The notes beneath the pieces are model-generated. The model had not been told where the DNA came from. It was given only the letters and a program-made list of their open reading frames with translations, and ran no database searches. Below, piece by piece: positions 35,253-47,131 of a stretch of 64,000 nucleotides of DNA (positions within the stretch are counted from its first letter, which is position 1; every line of letters begins with the position of its first letter). A program made the translations under genes and the position numbers. This DNA comes from Streptomyces halstedii (GTDB lineage: Bacteria > Actinomycetota > Actinomycetes > Streptomycetales > Streptomycetaceae), in assembly GCA_000720535.1 (NCBI GenBank), contig JOAZ01000007.1, forward strand, positions 186,001-250,000, read 5' to 3'.

Positions 35253-35711
35253 GTGAGTATCGTGACCCTCCTCCCCTTCATCGTGCTCATCGGGGCCATG
35301 TTCCTGATGACCCGGTCCGCCAAGAAGAAGCAGCAGGCGGCTGCGCAGATGCGCGACGACATGCAGCCCGGCACCGGCGTGCGCACGATCGGAGGCATGT
35401 ACGCCACCGTCAAGGAGATCCAGACGGACACGGTCCTCCTTGAGGTGGCGCCGGGCGTCCACGCCGTCTACGCCAAGAACGCCATCGGCGCCGTCCTGGA
35501 CGACGCGGAGTACAACCGCATCGTCCACGGTGACGACGACCTGGACGTCGAGGGCACGGTCGTGCCGGACGACGCCTCCTCCCTCACCGAGGGCCACGCG
35601 GCCGACGACGACGCGAAGATCGACCTGGACAAGAAGGCCGAGAGCGACGCCGCCCCGAAGGAGGCCGGAGCCGAAGAGGCCAAGGCCGACGGCGAGGGCG
35701 ACGCCAAGTAG
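35253..35711 (+). CDS. yajC: Preprotein translocase subunit YajC
   Basis: 152 residues. One N-terminal helix (VTLLPFIVLIGAMFLM), then RSAKKKQQ, the YajC core MQPGTGVRTIGGMYATV and an unusually long acidic Glu/Asp/Ala tail of about 60 residues. It is an auxiliary part of the SecDF-YajC complex. The GTG at 35253 is the likely start, with a second in-frame GTG at 35262. Confidence 0.93.
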   Translation: MSIVTLLPFIVLIGAMFLMTRSAKKKQQAAAQMRDDMQPGTGVRTIGGMYATVKEIQTDTVLLEVAPGVHAVYAKNAIGAVLDDAEYNRIVHGDDDLDVEGTVVPDDASSLTEGHAADDDAKIDLDKKAESDAAPKEAGAEEAKADGEGDAK

Positions 35712-35858
35712 TTCCACGATCCAGGGACGCCGGGCACCCCTGGGTGTCCGGCGTCCCGCGGGCCGTGAGGTCTTCTGCGGGGCGGGGTCCCCACAACACT
35801 TCATGGCCGCTCGGGCGCGTACCCGGCGCGCGGCGGTTGGACAGGGAGAAACGAGAAG

Positions 35859-37598
35859 GTGCCAGCACCGAAGAAGGGCAAAGGGCGCGCCGGCGGCCAG
35901 AGCAGGCCGGGGCGCGCCCTGGCCCTGATCCTGATCGCCATGGTCGCGCTCACCGGCGGGATGTTCCTGTCGGGCAACACCAAGCCCCGGCTTGGTATCG
36001 ACTTGGCGGGCGGGACCTCGATCACGCTCCAGGCCAAGAACCAGCCCGGCAAGCCGAACGCCATCAACAAGACCAACATGGACACCGCGGTCAGCATCAT
36101 CGAACGCCGTGTCAATGGTCTCGGCGTTTCCGAGGCGGAGGTTCAGACCCAGGGCGATCGCAACATCATCGTCAACATTCCCAAGGGGACGGACTCCAAA
36201 CAGGCCCAGGAACAGGTCGGCACGACGGCCCAGCTCTACTTCCGCCCCGTCCTCACGGTCACGGACGGAGGAGCCACGCCCACCGGGACCGAGAGCCCTT
36301 CCGCCACGGGTTCCGAGGAGCCGGACGCCACGCCCAGCGCGAAGGCGAGCTCCGACGAGACGGCCTCCGACTCCGGGTCCACGCCCTCGGCGAGCGCCAC
36401 CACCCAGGGACGCGCGGTCACCGGTGCGTTGAAAGAGGACGGCACCCCGACCCCGGGCGCCTCCGACAGCTCCGCCGCCACCGAGACGCCGGACCCCGCC
36501 ACCGCGGCGCTGGAGAAGAAGTTCACGGAGCTCGACTGCTCCGACCCCTCCGCCCGCGCCAAGGCCGGTGAGGGCGTCGCGCCCGAGGACCCCACGGTCG
36601 CGTGCAGCTCCGAGGGCGACGCGAAGTACATCCTCGGCCCGGCCGAGGTCTCCGGCACGGACGTCGACGACGCGAAGGCCCAGTTCGACCAGCAGCGCGG
36701 CATCTGGCTCGTCTCCATGGAGTTCACCGACAAGGGCTCCAAGAAGTTCCAGACGATCACCAAGAAGCTGTCCGCGCAGCAGTCCCCGCAGAACCAGTTC
36801 GCGATCTCCCTCGACGGTGAGGTCGTCTCCGCCCCGCAGGTGAACTCGACCCTCACCGGCAGCGCCGAGATCTCCGGCAGCTTCACCCAGCAGTCCGCCG
36901 AGGACCTGGCCAACGTGCTCTCCTACGGCGCGCTCCCGCTCTCCTTCCAGGAGCAGAGCGTCACGACCGTCAGCGCCGCGCTCGGCGGCGACCAGCTGCG
37001 GGCCGGCCTGATCGCCGGCGCCATCGGCCTGGCCCTCGTGGTGATCTACCTGGTGGCCTACTACCGCGGCCTGGCGTTCATCGCGCTCCTCAGCCTCGGC
37101 GTCTCCGGTGTGCTGTCCTACACGATCATGGCGCTGCTCGGCCCGGCCATCGGCTTCGCCCTGAACCTGCCCGCGGTCTGCGGTGCGATCGTGGCGATCG
37201 GTATCACCGCGGACTCCTTCATCGTGTACTTCGAGCGCGTACGGGACGAGATCCGCGAGGGCCGCACGCTGCGTCCCGCGATCGAGCGGGGCTGGCCGCG
37301 TGCCCGCCGCACCATCCTGGTCTCCGACTTCGTGTCGTTCCTCGCCGCCGCGGTGCTCTTCCTGGTCACGGTCGGCAAGGTCCAGGGATTCGCGTTCACG
37401 CTCGGCCTGACCACACTGCTCGACGTCGTCGTGGTGTTCTTCTTCACCAAGCCCGTCCTGACGATGATGGGCGGCACGAAGTTCTTCTCCAGCGGCCATC
37501 CCTGGTCCGGTCTGGACCCCAAGCGGCTCGGCGCCAAGCCGCCGCTGCGCCGCTCGCGCCGTGTCAACGCCCCCATCGACCACCCGAAGGAGGCGTGA
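35859..37598 (+). CDS. secD: Protein translocase subunit SecD
   Basis: 579 residues. TM1 (RALALILIAMVALTGGMFL), the GIDLAGGTSITLQ motif, a large periplasmic head, then five membrane helices with GADSF-like IGITADSFIVYFERVRDEIREG. The head carries a Ser/Thr/Ala/Pro/acid-rich insertion at about 130-215 that is typical of actinobacteria and probably unstructured. With SecF it uses the proton gradient to pull exported proteins out of the channel. Confidence 0.96.
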   Translation: MPAPKKGKGRAGGQSRPGRALALILIAMVALTGGMFLSGNTKPRLGIDLAGGTSITLQAKNQPGKPNAINKTNMDTAVSIIERRVNGLGVSEAEVQTQGDRNIIVNIPKGTDSKQAQEQVGTTAQLYFRPVLTVTDGGATPTGTESPSATGSEEPDATPSAKASSDETASDSGSTPSASATTQGRAVTGALKEDGTPTPGASDSSAATETPDPATAALEKKFTELDCSDPSARAKAGEGVAPEDPTVACSSEGDAKYILGPAEVSGTDVDDAKAQFDQQRGIWLVSMEFTDKGSKKFQTITKKLSAQQSPQNQFAISLDGEVVSAPQVNSTLTGSAEISGSFTQQSAEDLANVLSYGALPLSFQEQSVTTVSAALGGDQLRAGLIAGAIGLALVVIYLVAYYRGLAFIALLSLGVSGVLSYTIMALLGPAIGFALNLPAVCGAIVAIGITADSFIVYFERVRDEIREGRTLRPAIERGWPRARRTILVSDFVSFLAAAVLFLVTVGKVQGFAFTLGLTTLLDVVVVFFFTKPVLTMMGGTKFFSSGHPWSGLDPKRLGAKPPLRRSRRVNAPIDHPKEA

Positions 37599-37599
37599 G

Positions 37600-38718
37600 A
37601 TGTCGCGACTCGGCAATCTCGGCGCCCGGCTCTACCGCGGCGAGGTCGGCTACGACTTCATCGGCAACCGCAAGATCTGGTACGGCGTCTCGATCCTGAT
37701 CACCATCACGGCCATCGTCGGCCTGGCGGTCAGCGGGCTCAACATGGGCATCGAGTTCAAGGGCGGCGCGGTCTTCACGACCGACGAGAAGCCCAAGATC
37801 TCCGTCTCCCAGGCCCACGAGAGCGCCGTCGAGGCCTCCGGCCACGAGGCCATCGTCCAGGGGCTGGGCGACGGCAACATGCGTATCCAGATCACCGAGG
37901 TCGACACCGCCACGGCCAACGCGGTCAAGACGCAGCTCTCCCACGACCTGGGCATCCCCGAGTCGAAGATCAACGCGGACCTGGTCGGCCCCAGCTGGGG
38001 TGAGCAGATCGCCAACAAGGCCTGGACCGGCCTCGGCATCTTCATGGTCCTCGTGGTGGTCTACCTGGCCATCGCCTTCGAGTGGCGCATGGCCATCGCC
38101 GCCCTGGTCGCGCTGATCCACGACATCACCATCACGGTCGGCGTCTACGCCCTGGTCGGCTTCGAGGTCACCCCGGGCACCGTGATCGGTCTGCTGACCA
38201 TCCTCGGTTACTCCCTGTACGACACCGTCGTGGTCTTCGACAGTCTCAAGGAGAGCACCGTCGGGATCACCCGGCAGACCCGCTGGACCTACAGCGAGAT
38301 CGCCAACCGGTCCATCAACGGCACGCTGGTGCGTTCCATCAACACCACCGTGGTGGCGCTGCTGCCGGTCGCCGGCCTGCTGTTCATCGGCGGCGGTGTG
38401 CTCGGCGCGGGCATGCTGAACGACATCTCGCTGTCGCTCTTCGTCGGCCTCGCCGCCGGCGCGTACTCCTCGATCTTCATCGCCACCCCGCTCGTCGCCG
38501 ACCTCAAGGAACGCGACCCGCAGATGAAGGCGCTGAAGAAGCGGATCCTCGCCAAGCGGGCCGCCGCGGCGGCCAAGGGCGAGGACGGCGAGGACGAGGA
38601 CCGCGACCGCGACGACGAGCGGGACCTCGGCGCCGGGACCCCGGAGACCGCCGGTGCCGTCGTCGGCCAGCGTGAGCGGCCCCGGGGCCAGGGCCGGACG
38701 CCGGGGAACCGGCGATGA
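37600..38718 (+). CDS. secF: Protein translocase subunit SecF
   Basis: 372 residues from ATG 37600, two bases after the secD stop, with AAGGAGGCG as the ribosome site inside secD. YDFIGNRKIWYGVS, GIEFKGGAVF and LTILGYSLYDTVVVFDSLKE are characteristic. There is a long charged cytoplasmic tail (Glu/Asp/Arg blocks) after residue 325. The stop overlaps apt by ATGA. Confidence 0.96.
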   Translation: MSRLGNLGARLYRGEVGYDFIGNRKIWYGVSILITITAIVGLAVSGLNMGIEFKGGAVFTTDEKPKISVSQAHESAVEASGHEAIVQGLGDGNMRIQITEVDTATANAVKTQLSHDLGIPESKINADLVGPSWGEQIANKAWTGLGIFMVLVVVYLAIAFEWRMAIAALVALIHDITITVGVYALVGFEVTPGTVIGLLTILGYSLYDTVVVFDSLKESTVGITRQTRWTYSEIANRSINGTLVRSINTTVVALLPVAGLLFIGGGVLGAGMLNDISLSLFVGLAAGAYSSIFIATPLVADLKERDPQMKALKKRILAKRAAAAAKGEDGEDEDRDRDDERDLGAGTPETAGAVVGQRERPRGQGRTPGNRR

Positions 38719-39272
38719 CCGGCGCCACCGCCACCGAGGCCGTCCGGGAGCTCCTGCTCGCCCGGATCCGCGACGTACCGGACTACCCGAAGCCGGGGGT
38801 GGTGTTCAAGGACATCACCCCGCTGCTCGCGGACCCGGTCGCCTTCACCGCGCTCACCGGCCTCTTCGCGGACCAGTGCGTCCGGTACGGCGCCACGAAG
38901 GTCGTCGGCCTGGAGGCCCGCGGCTTCATCCTGGCGGCCCCCGTCTCCGTGCGCGCGGGGCTCGGGTTCGTACCCGTCCGCAAGGCCGGAAAGCTGCCCG
39001 GGGCGACCCTCGGGCAGGCGTACGAGCTGGAGTACGGCACCGCCGAGGTCGAGATCCACGCCGAGGACCTGTCCGCCGACGACCGGGTCATGGTCATCGA
39101 CGACGTCCTCGCCACCGGCGGCACCGCACAGGCCTCGCTGGAGCTGATCCGCCGGGCCGGTGCCCAGGTCGCGGGGGTGTCGGTCCTCATGGAGCTCGGC
39201 TTCCTCGCCGGCCGCGCCCGGCTGGAGACCGCGCTGGCGGGCGCCCCGCTGGAGGCAGTGATCACGCTCTGA
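38715..39272 (+). CDS. apt: Adenine phosphoribosyltransferase
   Basis: 185 residues. PGVVFKDITPLLADP, GLEARGFILAAPVS and the PRPP loop VMVIDDVLATGGTA. It salvages adenine to AMP. ATGA overlap with secF makes it the end of the yajC-secD-secF-apt operon; a hairpin follows. The secDF-apt-relA order is shared by many actinobacteria. Confidence 0.96.
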   Translation: MTGATATEAVRELLLARIRDVPDYPKPGVVFKDITPLLADPVAFTALTGLFADQCVRYGATKVVGLEARGFILAAPVSVRAGLGFVPVRKAGKLPGATLGQAYELEYGTAEVEIHAEDLSADDRVMVIDDVLATGGTAQASLELIRRAGAQVAGVSVLMELGFLAGRARLETALAGAPLEAVITL

Positions 39273-39322
39273 TCCGCCCCGGGCGCCCCGGGCGGGCGCG
39301 CAGGGCGGTGTGAGACACCACA

Positions 39323-39356
39323 GGACGGGCACCCGGGAACACCTGGGTGCCCGTCC
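39323..39356 (+). terminator. Terminator after apt
   Basis: A 12-bp perfect stem (39323-39334 with 39345-39356) that could extend through a G-T pair. It isolates apt from relA, so relA needs its own promoter in 39357-39455. Confidence 0.72.
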
Positions 39357-39455
39357 CGCGTTGTCAGGGGATCCACTCCGTCCCCGCGAGAGGCCCGACC
39401 GGGGGGTCGATACCATGGGCCTTCCGGGGAGCCCGGATCCGCACGAGGAGCGCTC

Positions 39456-42096
<2,641 letters not shown>

Positions 42097-42113
<17 letters not shown>

Positions 42114-42151
42114 TCCGGCACGGCGCCCGTAGTCCGGCACGGCGCCCGTAG
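42097..42151. repeat. 19-bp tandem repeat across the relA stop codon
   Basis: Two perfect copies (42097-42115, 42116-42134) of CGGCACGGCGCCCGTAGTC, and a third 17-base copy (42135-42151). The first contains the relA codons for A-R-R-P and the TAG stop, so each copy carries a potential stop. Confidence 0.9.
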
Positions 42152-42177
42152 GGCAGCCGGGCACCGCGTCCGCGGGA

Positions 42178-42234
42178 CGGCATACGGAAGGGGCTCCGGT
42201 ACATGACACGTACCGGAGCCCCTTCCGTATGCCG
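42178..42234. terminator. Bidirectional terminator relA / DUF349
   Basis: A 25-bp perfect stem (42178-42202 with 42210-42234) and a 7-nt ATGACAC loop, the longest hairpin in the window, between two converging genes. Confidence 0.88.
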
Positions 42235-42243
42235 CGGCCCGGC

Positions 42244-43473
42244 TCAGCCGCCGAACTCCTCCAGACCCTTCAACGCCTGGTCCAGCAGCGCCTGCCGGCC
42301 CTCCAGCTCACGCGACAGCTTGTCCGCGCGGGAGTTGTTGCCCGAGGCCCGCGCGGTGTCGATCTGTGTGCGCAGCTTGTCGACGGCCGCCTGGAGCTGG
42401 CCGGTCAGACCCTCGGCACGCGCCCGCGCCTCCGGGTTCGTCCGGCGCCACTCGGTCTCCTCGGCCTCCTTCAGCGCCCGCTCCACCGCGTGCAGCCGGC
42501 CCTCGACCTTCCCACGGGCGTCACGCGGCACGTGGCCGATGGCCTCCCAGCGCTCGTTGACCGAACGGAACGCGGCACGGGCCGCCTTCAGATCCGTCAC
42601 CGGCACCAGCGTCTCGGCCTCGGCGGCGAGCTCCTCCTTCAGCTTGAGGTTCTCGCCCTGCTCGGCGTCCCGCTCAGCGAACACACCGCCGCGCGCCGCG
42701 AAGAACACGTCCTGCGCCCCGCGGAAACGGTTCCACAGGTCGTCCTCCGCCTCGCGCTGGGCACGGCCCGCGGCCTTCCACTCGGTCATCAGGTCGCGGT
42801 AACGCGCCGCCGTCGCCCCCCAGTCCGTCGACCCGGACAGCGACTCGGCCTCGGCGACCAGCTTCTCCTTGGCCTTGCGGGCCTCCTCGCGCTGGGCGTC
42901 CAGCGCGGCGAAGTGCGCCTTGCGGCGCTTGGAGAAGGCGGACCGGGCATGCGAGAAGCGGTGCCACAGCTCGTCGTCCGACTTGCGGTCCAGCCGGGGA
43001 AGGCCCTTCCACGTGTCGACCAGCGCCCGCAGCCGCTCACCGGCGGAACGCCACTGCTCGCTCCGCGCCAGCTCCTCCGCCTCGACGACGAGCGCCTCCT
43101 TGGCCCGCCGGGCCTCGTCGGTCTGCTTCGCCTTCTGGACCTTGCGCTCCTCGCGCCGCGCCTCGACCGTCGCGACGAGCGCGTCCAGCCGGGTGCCGAG
43201 CGCGGCGAGATCACCGACGGCATGGTGCTCGTCGACCTGCTGACGCAGATGATCGATCGCGGCCGTCGCGTCCTTCGCCGCCAGGTCGGTGGTCTTCACC
43301 CGACGTTCGAGGAGGCCGATCTCGACCACCAAGCCCTCGTACTTGCGCTCGAAATAGGCCAGTGCCTCCTCGGGGGAACCGGCCTGCCACGATCCGACGA
43401 CCTGCTCGCCGTCGGCCGTACGCACGTACACGGTGCCTGTCTCGTCGACACGGCCCCACGGGTCGCTGCTCAC
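42244..43473 (-). CDS. DUF349 coiled-coil protein
   Basis: 409 residues, starting GTG 43473 after a strong GGAGGAG site. A short head (SSDPWGRVDETGTVYVRTADGEQVVGSW) precedes three tandem DUF349 helical repeats, each with the W-(R/K)-x(n)-D-x-LW-x-RF pattern (DTWKGLPRLDRKSDDELWHRF; EWKAAGRAQREAEDDLWNRF), and a C-terminal helix. It is rich in Glu/Arg/Ala and entirely soluble. The function of the family is unknown, although nucleotide or RNA binding has been proposed. Confidence 0.88.
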   Translation of the reverse strand: MSSDPWGRVDETGTVYVRTADGEQVVGSWQAGSPEEALAYFERKYEGLVVEIGLLERRVKTTDLAAKDATAAIDHLRQQVDEHHAVGDLAALGTRLDALVATVEARREERKVQKAKQTDEARRAKEALVVEAEELARSEQWRSAGERLRALVDTWKGLPRLDRKSDDELWHRFSHARSAFSKRRKAHFAALDAQREEARKAKEKLVAEAESLSGSTDWGATAARYRDLMTEWKAAGRAQREAEDDLWNRFRGAQDVFFAARGGVFAERDAEQGENLKLKEELAAEAETLVPVTDLKAARAAFRSVNERWEAIGHVPRDARGKVEGRLHAVERALKEAEETEWRRTNPEARARAEGLTGQLQAAVDKLRTQIDTARASGNNSRADKLSRELEGRQALLDQALKGLEEFGG

Positions 43474-43537
43474 AGCGCCTCCTCCACCTGATGCCCGCGA
43501 GGGGGTTCGCCCCCCTGGCATCGTCCACAGTTTCCTG

Positions 43538-43556
43538 GGGCGGGCAGCGCCCGCCC
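43538..43556 (-). terminator. Short hairpin downstream of the cyclophilin gene
   Basis: An 8-bp GGGCGGGC stem with an AGC loop, 106 bases after the minus-strand cyclophilin stop and upstream of the DUF349 start. It is a modest terminator candidate. Confidence 0.45.
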
Positions 43557-43661
43557 TGCACAACGCCAATCTAGGCGACCGGCCGCCCGGCTGTCCGCAC
43601 TCAGCGCGGCCGAAATTATCCGGCCCGCGCGGGGCGGTGCCGGGCGGACCGGCGCCGGGGG

Positions 43662-44447
43662 TCAGGAGGTGGCGACGGCGAGCTTCTCGACCGTGACCGC
43701 CTTCTTCGGCGCACCGTCGGGGGCGCCGCCCTCGGCACCCGCCTCGGCGATCTTCTTGACGGTCTTCAGGCCCGCCTTGTCCATCGTCCCGAACGGCGTG
43801 TAGGTGGGCGGCAGTTGGGTGTCCTTGTACACCAGGAAGAACTGGCTTCCGCCGCTGTCCGGCTGGCCCGTGTTCGCCATCGCGACCGAGCCCGCCGGGT
43901 AGGTCACCGCGCCGTCGTCGCCCGCCTTGCCCAGGGCGGTGAGGTTCTCGTCCGGGATCGTGTAGCCAGGACCGCCCTGCCCGTTGCCCTCGGGGTCGCC
44001 GCACTGGAGCACGAAGATGCCCTCCGTGGTCAGCCGGTGACACTTCGTGCCGTCGAAGAAGCCCTTGTCCGCGAGGGACTTGAAGGAGTTGGTGGTGTGC
44101 GGGGTCTTCGCCGCGTCCATCGCGATGCCGATGTCGCCCTGGCTCGTCTTCATCGACATCGTGTACTTCGCGTTCTTGTCGATGCTCATCGCCGGCTCGG
44201 GCGCGCTGCTCTCGGTCTCCTCCGGGCTCTCGCTCGGGCTCGCCGCCGCCTCCGCGGTGTCCTTGGAGTCGTCGTCGCCGTCGAGCGAGAGGTACGCGCC
44301 CACGCCGATGACCGCGACCACGGCCACCGAGGACGCGATGATCGCGGTCAGGCGCCGTGTCCGCCGGCGCGCCTCCTCCCGGCGCTGCTGCTGCCGCTCG
44401 AACTTCTCCCGGGCGAGCTGCCGCCGCCGCTGATCGCTGCTGACCAC
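43662..44447 (-). CDS. Membrane-anchored cyclophilin-type peptidyl-prolyl isomerase
   Basis: 261 residues from GTG 44447 (AAGGAG site). A very basic cytoplasmic head (QQQRREEARRRTRR) is followed by one membrane helix at about 34-53, a Ser/Glu/Pro linker, and an extracytoplasmic cyclophilin domain from about 105: GDIGIAMDAAKTPHTTNSF, FFDGTKCHRLT, FVLQCGDPEGNGQGGPGY, GGSQFFLVYKD. The usual catalytic Phe-Met-x-Gln-Gly-Gly is VLQCGDP here, common in actinobacterial membrane cyclophilins. It probably folds exported proteins. In M. tuberculosis the equivalent (Rv2582) is also next to relA (from memory). Confidence 0.9.
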   Translation of the reverse strand: MVSSDQRRRQLAREKFERQQQRREEARRRTRRLTAIIASSVAVVAVIGVGAYLSLDGDDDSKDTAEAAASPSESPEETESSAPEPAMSIDKNAKYTMSMKTSQGDIGIAMDAAKTPHTTNSFKSLADKGFFDGTKCHRLTTEGIFVLQCGDPEGNGQGGPGYTIPDENLTALGKAGDDGAVTYPAGSVAMANTGQPDSGGSQFFLVYKDTQLPPTYTPFGTMDKAGLKTVKKIAEAGAEGGAPDGAPKKAVTVEKLAVATS

Positions 44448-44597
44448 CGGTTGATCTCCTTGTACGTCGTGTGAACGGGCCTGGATTGCCCCGTACGGTA
44501 TATGGGTTAGCTGTGGAATGAGGAGCGCCGGTAGGCTCTGTGTCTGCCGCATCCCTCTCCGCGGCCCGTTCCCGTCGGACGAACACTAAGGACGAAC

Positions 44598-45284
44598 GTG
44601 CTGATTGCCGGGTTCCCCGCCGGGGCCTGGGGGACCAACTGCTATCTGGTCGCCCCCGCCGCCGGCGAGGAGTGCGTGATCATCGACCCGGGCCACCAGG
44701 CCGCCCAGGGAGTCGAGGACGCGCTGAAGAAGCATCGGCTCAAGCCCGTCGCCGTCGTGCTCACCCACGGCCACATCGACCATGTCGCCTCGGTCGTCCC
44801 GGTGTGCGGCGCGCACGACGTGCCCGCGTGGATCCACCCCGAGGACCGCTTCATGATGAGCGACCCGGAGAAGGCGCTCGGCCGCTCCATCGGGATGCCG
44901 CTCATGGGCGAGCTGACCGTGGGCGAGCCCGACGACGTCCGCGAACTGGACGACGGCGCGGTGCTGGAGCTGGCGGGTCTCCGGTTCGGCGTCGCGCACG
45001 CGCCCGGCCATACGAAGGGGTCGGTGACGTATCGGATGCCCGAGGCCGCGGACGTACCGCAGATCCTCTTCTCGGGCGACCTGATCTTTGCCGGCTCCGT
45101 CGGACGCACCGACCTGCCCGGCGGCGACCACGCCGAACTCCTCGACTCGCTGGCCCGCGTGTGCCTGCCGCTCGACGACTCGACCGTGGTGCTGTCCGGC
45201 CACGGACCCCAGACGACCATCGGCCGCGAGCGCGCCTCCAATCCGTATCTGCACGGGCTGGACGCGCCCCGCCGAGGAATGTGA
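44598..45284 (+). CDS. Metallo-beta-lactamase-fold hydrolase (glyoxalase II-like)
   Basis: 228 residues. THGHIDHVAS gives the HxHxDH site; later metal ligands are HAPGHTKGS and FSGDLIFAGSVGRTDL, with GHGPQTTIGRE at the end. This resembles glyoxalase II or a thioesterase. GTG 44598, with TAGGCT (44532-44537) as a -10 candidate. The gene ends 15 bases before hisS, so the two are probably co-transcribed. Confidence 0.9.
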   Translation: MLIAGFPAGAWGTNCYLVAPAAGEECVIIDPGHQAAQGVEDALKKHRLKPVAVVLTHGHIDHVASVVPVCGAHDVPAWIHPEDRFMMSDPEKALGRSIGMPLMGELTVGEPDDVRELDDGAVLELAGLRFGVAHAPGHTKGSVTYRMPEAADVPQILFSGDLIFAGSVGRTDLPGGDHAELLDSLARVCLPLDDSTVVLSGHGPQTTIGRERASNPYLHGLDAPRRGM

Positions 45285-45299
45285 CGAGAGAAAGACCCC

Positions 45300-46562
45300 G
45301 TGAGCACCTTCCAGGCCCCCAAGGGCACGTACGACCTGATCCCGCCGGACTCCGCGACGTACCTGGCGGTACGCGAGGCCCTGTCCGCGCCCCTGCGCAA
45401 CTCCGGTTACGGCTACATCGAGACGCCCGGTTTCGAGGACGTCGCCCTGTTCGCGCGCGGCGTCGGGGAGTCCACCGACATCGTCTCCAAGGAGATGTAC
45501 GCCTTCGAGACCAAGGGCGGCGACAAGCTCGCCCTGCGTCCCGAGGGCACCGCCTCCGTGCTGCGCGCCGCGCTGGAGGCCAACCTGCACAAGGGGGGCA
45601 ACCTCCCCGTCAAACTCTGGTACTCCGGCTCGTACTACCGCTACGAGCGCCCGCAGAAGGGCCGTTACCGCCACTTCTCGCAGGTGGGTGCCGAGGCCGT
45701 CGGGACCGAGGACCCGGCGCTGGACGCCGAACTGATCATCCTGGCCGACCAGGCGTACCGCGCCCTCGGGCTCCGCCGGTTCCGCATCCTGCTCAACTCG
45801 CTGGGCGACAAGGAGTGCCGTCCCGTCTACCGGGAGGCGCTCCAGGGCTTCCTGCGCGATCTCGACCTGGACGAGGAGACCCGCCGCCGCGTCGAGATCA
45901 ACCCGCTGCGGGTGCTCGACGACAAGCGGTCCGAGGTCCAGAAGCAGCTGACCGGCGCCCCGATGCTGCGCGACTACCTCTGCGACGCCTGCAAGGCGTA
46001 CCACGACGAGGTCCGCGCGCTGCTGACGGCGGCGGGCGTGGCGTACGAGGACGACGAGAAGCTGGTCCGCGGCCTGGACTACTACACGCGCACCACCTTC
46101 GAGTTCGTGCACGACGGGCTCGGCTCGCAGTCCGCGGTGGGCGGCGGCGGCCGCTACGACGGGCTGTCCGAGATGATCGGCGGCCCCGCGCTGCCGTCCG
46201 TCGGCTGGGCCCTCGGTGTGGACCGCACGGTGCTCGCCCTGGAGGCGGAGGGCGTCACGCTCGACATCCCTGCCACCACCAGCGTGTACGCGGTGCCGCT
46301 CGGGGAGGAGGCGCGGCGCGTGCTCTTCGGCCTGGTCACCGAGTTGCGCAAGGCCGGGGTCGCCACGGACTTCGCGTTCGGCGGCCGGGGTCTCAAGGGC
46401 GCGATGAAGAGCGCGAACCGCTCCGGTGCCCGCTACACCGTCGTGGCCGGCGAGCGGGATCTCGCCGAGGGCAACGTGCAGGTGAAGGACATGGAGTCCG
46501 GCGAGCAGCAGGCCGTCGCGGTCGGTGACCTCGTAGCCGTCGTCCAGGGCAAGCTGGCCTGA
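45300..46562 (+). CDS. hisS: Histidine--tRNA ligase
   Basis: 420 residues. Class II core with [42 protein letters not shown], the histidine-A motif [24 protein letters not shown] and an anticodon-binding domain after residue 325. Normal length. It lies after the glyoxalase-II-like gene, and a hairpin follows at 46625. Confidence 0.97.
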   Translation: MSTFQAPKGTYDLIPPDSATYLAVREALSAPLRNSGYGYIETPGFEDVALFARGVGESTDIVSKEMYAFETKGGDKLALRPEGTASVLRAALEANLHKGGNLPVKLWYSGSYYRYERPQKGRYRHFSQVGAEAVGTEDPALDAELIILADQAYRALGLRRFRILLNSLGDKECRPVYREALQGFLRDLDLDEETRRRVEINPLRVLDDKRSEVQKQLTGAPMLRDYLCDACKAYHDEVRALLTAAGVAYEDDEKLVRGLDYYTRTTFEFVHDGLGSQSAVGGGGRYDGLSEMIGGPALPSVGWALGVDRTVLALEAEGVTLDIPATTSVYAVPLGEEARRVLFGLVTELRKAGVATDFAFGGRGLKGAMKSANRSGARYTVVAGERDLAEGNVQVKDMESGEQQAVAVGDLVAVVQGKLA

Positions 46563-47131
46563 CCGGGCCTGGGCCGGGGCCGCCGTGCGGTTCCGCCCCG
46601 GCCGCCCGGACCTGATACGCCCCCGTGCCCGCCCGGTTCCTCCGGGCGGGCACCGCGCGTTCCGGCGCCCTTCCTTCCCGGCGGGGCCGCCGAGCGGAGC
46701 GGGGAACACCGCCCCGCCGTCAACGCGGCACACCTGAATTCATCCTGCCGGAGGGTTCCGGCGCGAAACCGTCCGGCAGCGGCGGAGGCCGGATGCGTGC
46801 TCAGGACACCTACACGTGCCGGTCGCCGTGGCCCGACGCCCGGAGGATCCGCGCGGCGGCGCTCTCGCCGACCGCGTCCCGACCGGGGAGCCGGCACCCT
46901 TCCGCCGGGCGAATCCGCAGGTCGAGGCCGTCCACGGAGCCCGGCGGGCGGTACCGCCCGGAGACACCCCGGACACCGGCCGCCGGTCGCGCCAGGGCGG
47001 AAGGGTCTCCCGGAGTGCCCAGGGCGAGGAGCCGGTGGGCGAACACCGATATCGCCGTCGAACGATTGAGCGGACCGGTGATGCGGCAGAATGACCGTGC
47101 CCGGCTGGCTACTCAGTGATGGAACGGCGAT
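46563..47131. other. 569-bp gene-free stretch after hisS
   Basis: It contains the hisS terminator and about 440 bases with no assignable content. Short overlapping frames run on both strands, but none has a ribosome site, a motif or actinobacterial codon bias. The final 30 bases hold the weak GGAACGG ribosome site of the VKOR gene. A promoter is needed here, but I cannot pick one. Confidence 0.5.
46625..46653 (+). terminator. Terminator after hisS
   Basis: A 12-bp perfect G/C stem (46625-46636 with 46642-46653) with a TTCCT loop, 62 bases after the stop. Confidence 0.75.

Noticed and set aside
42244-43491. Long plus-strand frame of about 420 codons opposite the DUF349 gene
   Set aside because: It is the GC-driven shadow of the DUF349 gene; the DUF349 repeats, strong ribosome site and codon bias are all on the minus strand.
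43501-43514. GGGGG-TTCG-CCCCC hairpin upstream of the DUF349 gene as a riboswitch
   Set aside because: A single five- to six-pair hairpin with a stable tetraloop; no larger conserved structure could be built around it.
46740-47046. Short minus-strand frames in the hisS-VKOR gap
   Set aside because: No ribosome site, motif or codon bias; composition is random-like and Arg/Gly-rich.
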